64,000 nucleotides of DNA from Roseiflexus sp. RS-1 (GTDB lineage: Bacteria; Chloroflexota; Chloroflexia; Chloroflexales; Roseiflexaceae). Below the pieces are notes generated by a model, which was given only the letters and a program-made list of their open reading frames with translations, was not told the origin of the DNA and made no database searches. Below, piece by piece: positions 62,998 through 64,000 of this stretch. Location: NCBI RefSeq assembly GCF_000016665.1, contig NC_009523.1, positions 3,781,501 through 3,845,500 of the forward strand, given 5' to 3'. Each line of letters opens with the position of its first letter. The first letter of the stretch is position 1. A program made the translations under genes and the position numbers.

Positions 62998-64000
62998 GAC
63001 TCACTCCGTGCTGCTGTGTATGGATCGTGGGAAGCGAGAAAAAGAAGGTTGCGCCAGCGCCCCGCCCAGCCGACTCGACCCAGACACGCCCGCCATGCAC
63101 TTCGATGATCCGCCGCACAATCGTTAAGCCGACGCCTGTTCCTTCACTCTGCGGATCGAGTTTGTTGAACAGACCAAAGATCTGATCGTGGTACCTTGGG
63201 TCGATGCCCACGCCATTGTCACGCACAAAGAAGATTGCTTCGTTGCTTGCCACGGCGTGCACACCGATCTCGATCTCTGGCACAGTCTGATTATCGCAGA
63301 ACTTAATCGCGTTATCAACCAGGTTCTGCACCACCTCCGCCAGACGCCGTCGATCGCCGTGAACGAGCGGCATATCCGGCGCAACCGTGATCCGCGCCTG
63401 CCGTTCTGCGATTCTCCCGGCGATCAGTTCAAGCGCTTCCTGTACGATCATGTTGAACGGTACGGTTTGCGGTTCAGCGCTGACCCGCCCGATGCGCGAC
63501 AGTTCCAGCAGATCTTGCAGCAAATGCTCCATCCGGCGCGCCGCTGCGCTGATACGCCGGATGTCGCTCAACGCCCGGTCCGTGTCGCCGTTCCGAATGT
63601 CCTGCTCCAGATAGCCGAGGAACCCCTGAATAGTGATCAGAGGACTTTTCAGGTCGTGTGATACGGTGTAGGTGAAACGTTCAAGTTCGGCGTTCTTTTG
63701 CTCAAGTTCGGCGATCAGGCGCTCCCGTTCCGCCTCGACCTCTTTGCGCCGGGTGACATCGCGCATGCTGAGAATGGCGCCTTCAAAGTGCTGGTGTGCA
63801 TCGTAGAGCAGACGAACTTCAGCTTCGAGCCAGATGCACATCTGCTGATGATTACGAAAACGGTACTCAACCCGGATGGCAGCAGCGCCCGACTCTCGCG
63901 CTTCTTCAATGGCTGCCATCACAGCGGGCGCATCATCAGGGGACACAAGCGCCGCTATCTGTTTCCCTGCAACATCTTCCGGCTCACATCCCAGAACGCG
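62957..64000 (-). CDS. Sensor histidine kinase, N-terminus outside window
   Basis: The frame stays open to the window edge, so the gene is partial. The visible part begins in a PAS domain (VLGCEPEDVAGKQIAAL), continues through PAC (AILSMRDVTRRKEVEAERERLIAELEQ), HisKA with the His in YTVSHDLKSPLITIQGFL, and an ATPase domain with NLVDNAIKFC and GTGVGLTIVRRIIEVHGG. It overlaps the Rcp1-like regulator by 41 bp, so the three signalling genes form one unit. Confidence 0.93.
   Translation of the reverse strand, partial: RVLGCEPEDVAGKQIAALVSPDDAPAVMAAIEEARESGAAAIRVEYRFRNHQQMCIWLEAEVRLLYDAHQHFEGAILSMRDVTRRKEVEAERERLIAELEQKNAELERFTYTVSHDLKSPLITIQGFLGYLEQDIRNGDTDRALSDIRRISAAARRMEHLLQDLLELSRIGRVSAEPQTVPFNMIVQEALELIAGRIAERQARITVAPDMPLVHGDRRRLAEVVQNLVDNAIKFCDNQTVPEIEIGVHAVASNEAIFFVRDNGVGIDPRYHDQIFGLFNKLDPQSEGTGVGLTIVRRIIEVHGGRVWVESAGRGAGATFFFSLPTIHTQQHGVSHDRQRIQSIAGGR

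Overview
The window looks like a chromosome segment of a filamentous, high-GC Chloroflexota bacterium, most likely Roseiflexus or a close relative. This is judged from GC- and CGC-rich coding sequence, Pro/Thr-rich lipoprotein linkers, dispersed minisatellites built from CAACCTTCAAC-like units, and a large CRISPR locus with a separate reverse transcriptase. Species is not resolved. No rRNA or tRNA gene was seen.

Layout. (1) 1-19.9 kb is a CRISPR locus. A 61-repeat array (329-4823), read on the minus strand from a leader near 4.9 kb, is followed by a large WYL protein and then a minus-strand adaptation operon: small membrane protein, RNase H, stand-alone reverse transcriptase (RT), cas1, a secreted von Willebrand A (vWA) protein and cas2. 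After a PIN-type toxin-antitoxin pair comes a second minus-strand operon of type III signalling accessories: CARF-HEPN nuclease, WYL regulator, membrane-anchored CARF protein and Csx15-like protein. No Cas10, Csm/Cmr, Cas6 or Cascade gene lies in the window, so interference proteins must be encoded elsewhere. Related dispersed repeats occur on both flanks. (2) 20-39.4 kb is mostly housekeeping: a beta-lactamase-like lipoprotein, GalT-like protein, HtrA protease, hybrid sensor kinase, eIF2B-like protein, cell-wall proteins, an AlkX/YcaQ-like protein, cysE-cysS-prmA-rsmE and an S41 protease. (3) 39.6-43.8 kb is a defence-like island: HEPN/MNT pair, an AT-rich methylase/endonuclease pair and a PIN toxin pair flanked by a 144-bp direct repeat copied from the end of the neighbouring DUF3048 gene. 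(4) 43.9-60.2 kb holds an oligopeptide-type ABC operon, extracellular cell-wall proteins and a ribose/xylose-type ABC operon. (5) 60.6-64 kb holds two-component signalling genes, cut by the window edge.

Most interesting. RT, RNase H, Cas1 and Cas2 are encoded together, which is the set expected for capturing spacers from RNA. The spacers carry signals that suit this. By hand count 15 of 58 contain a perfect stem of at least 6 bp with a 3-8 nt loop (about 2 expected by chance), and at least five contain a Shine-Dalgarno plus ATG, all on the same strand. On that strand the crRNAs would be antisense to mRNA. I infer that this array may have been filled from structured RNA and from mRNA 5' ends. 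A computed test is described in the findings.
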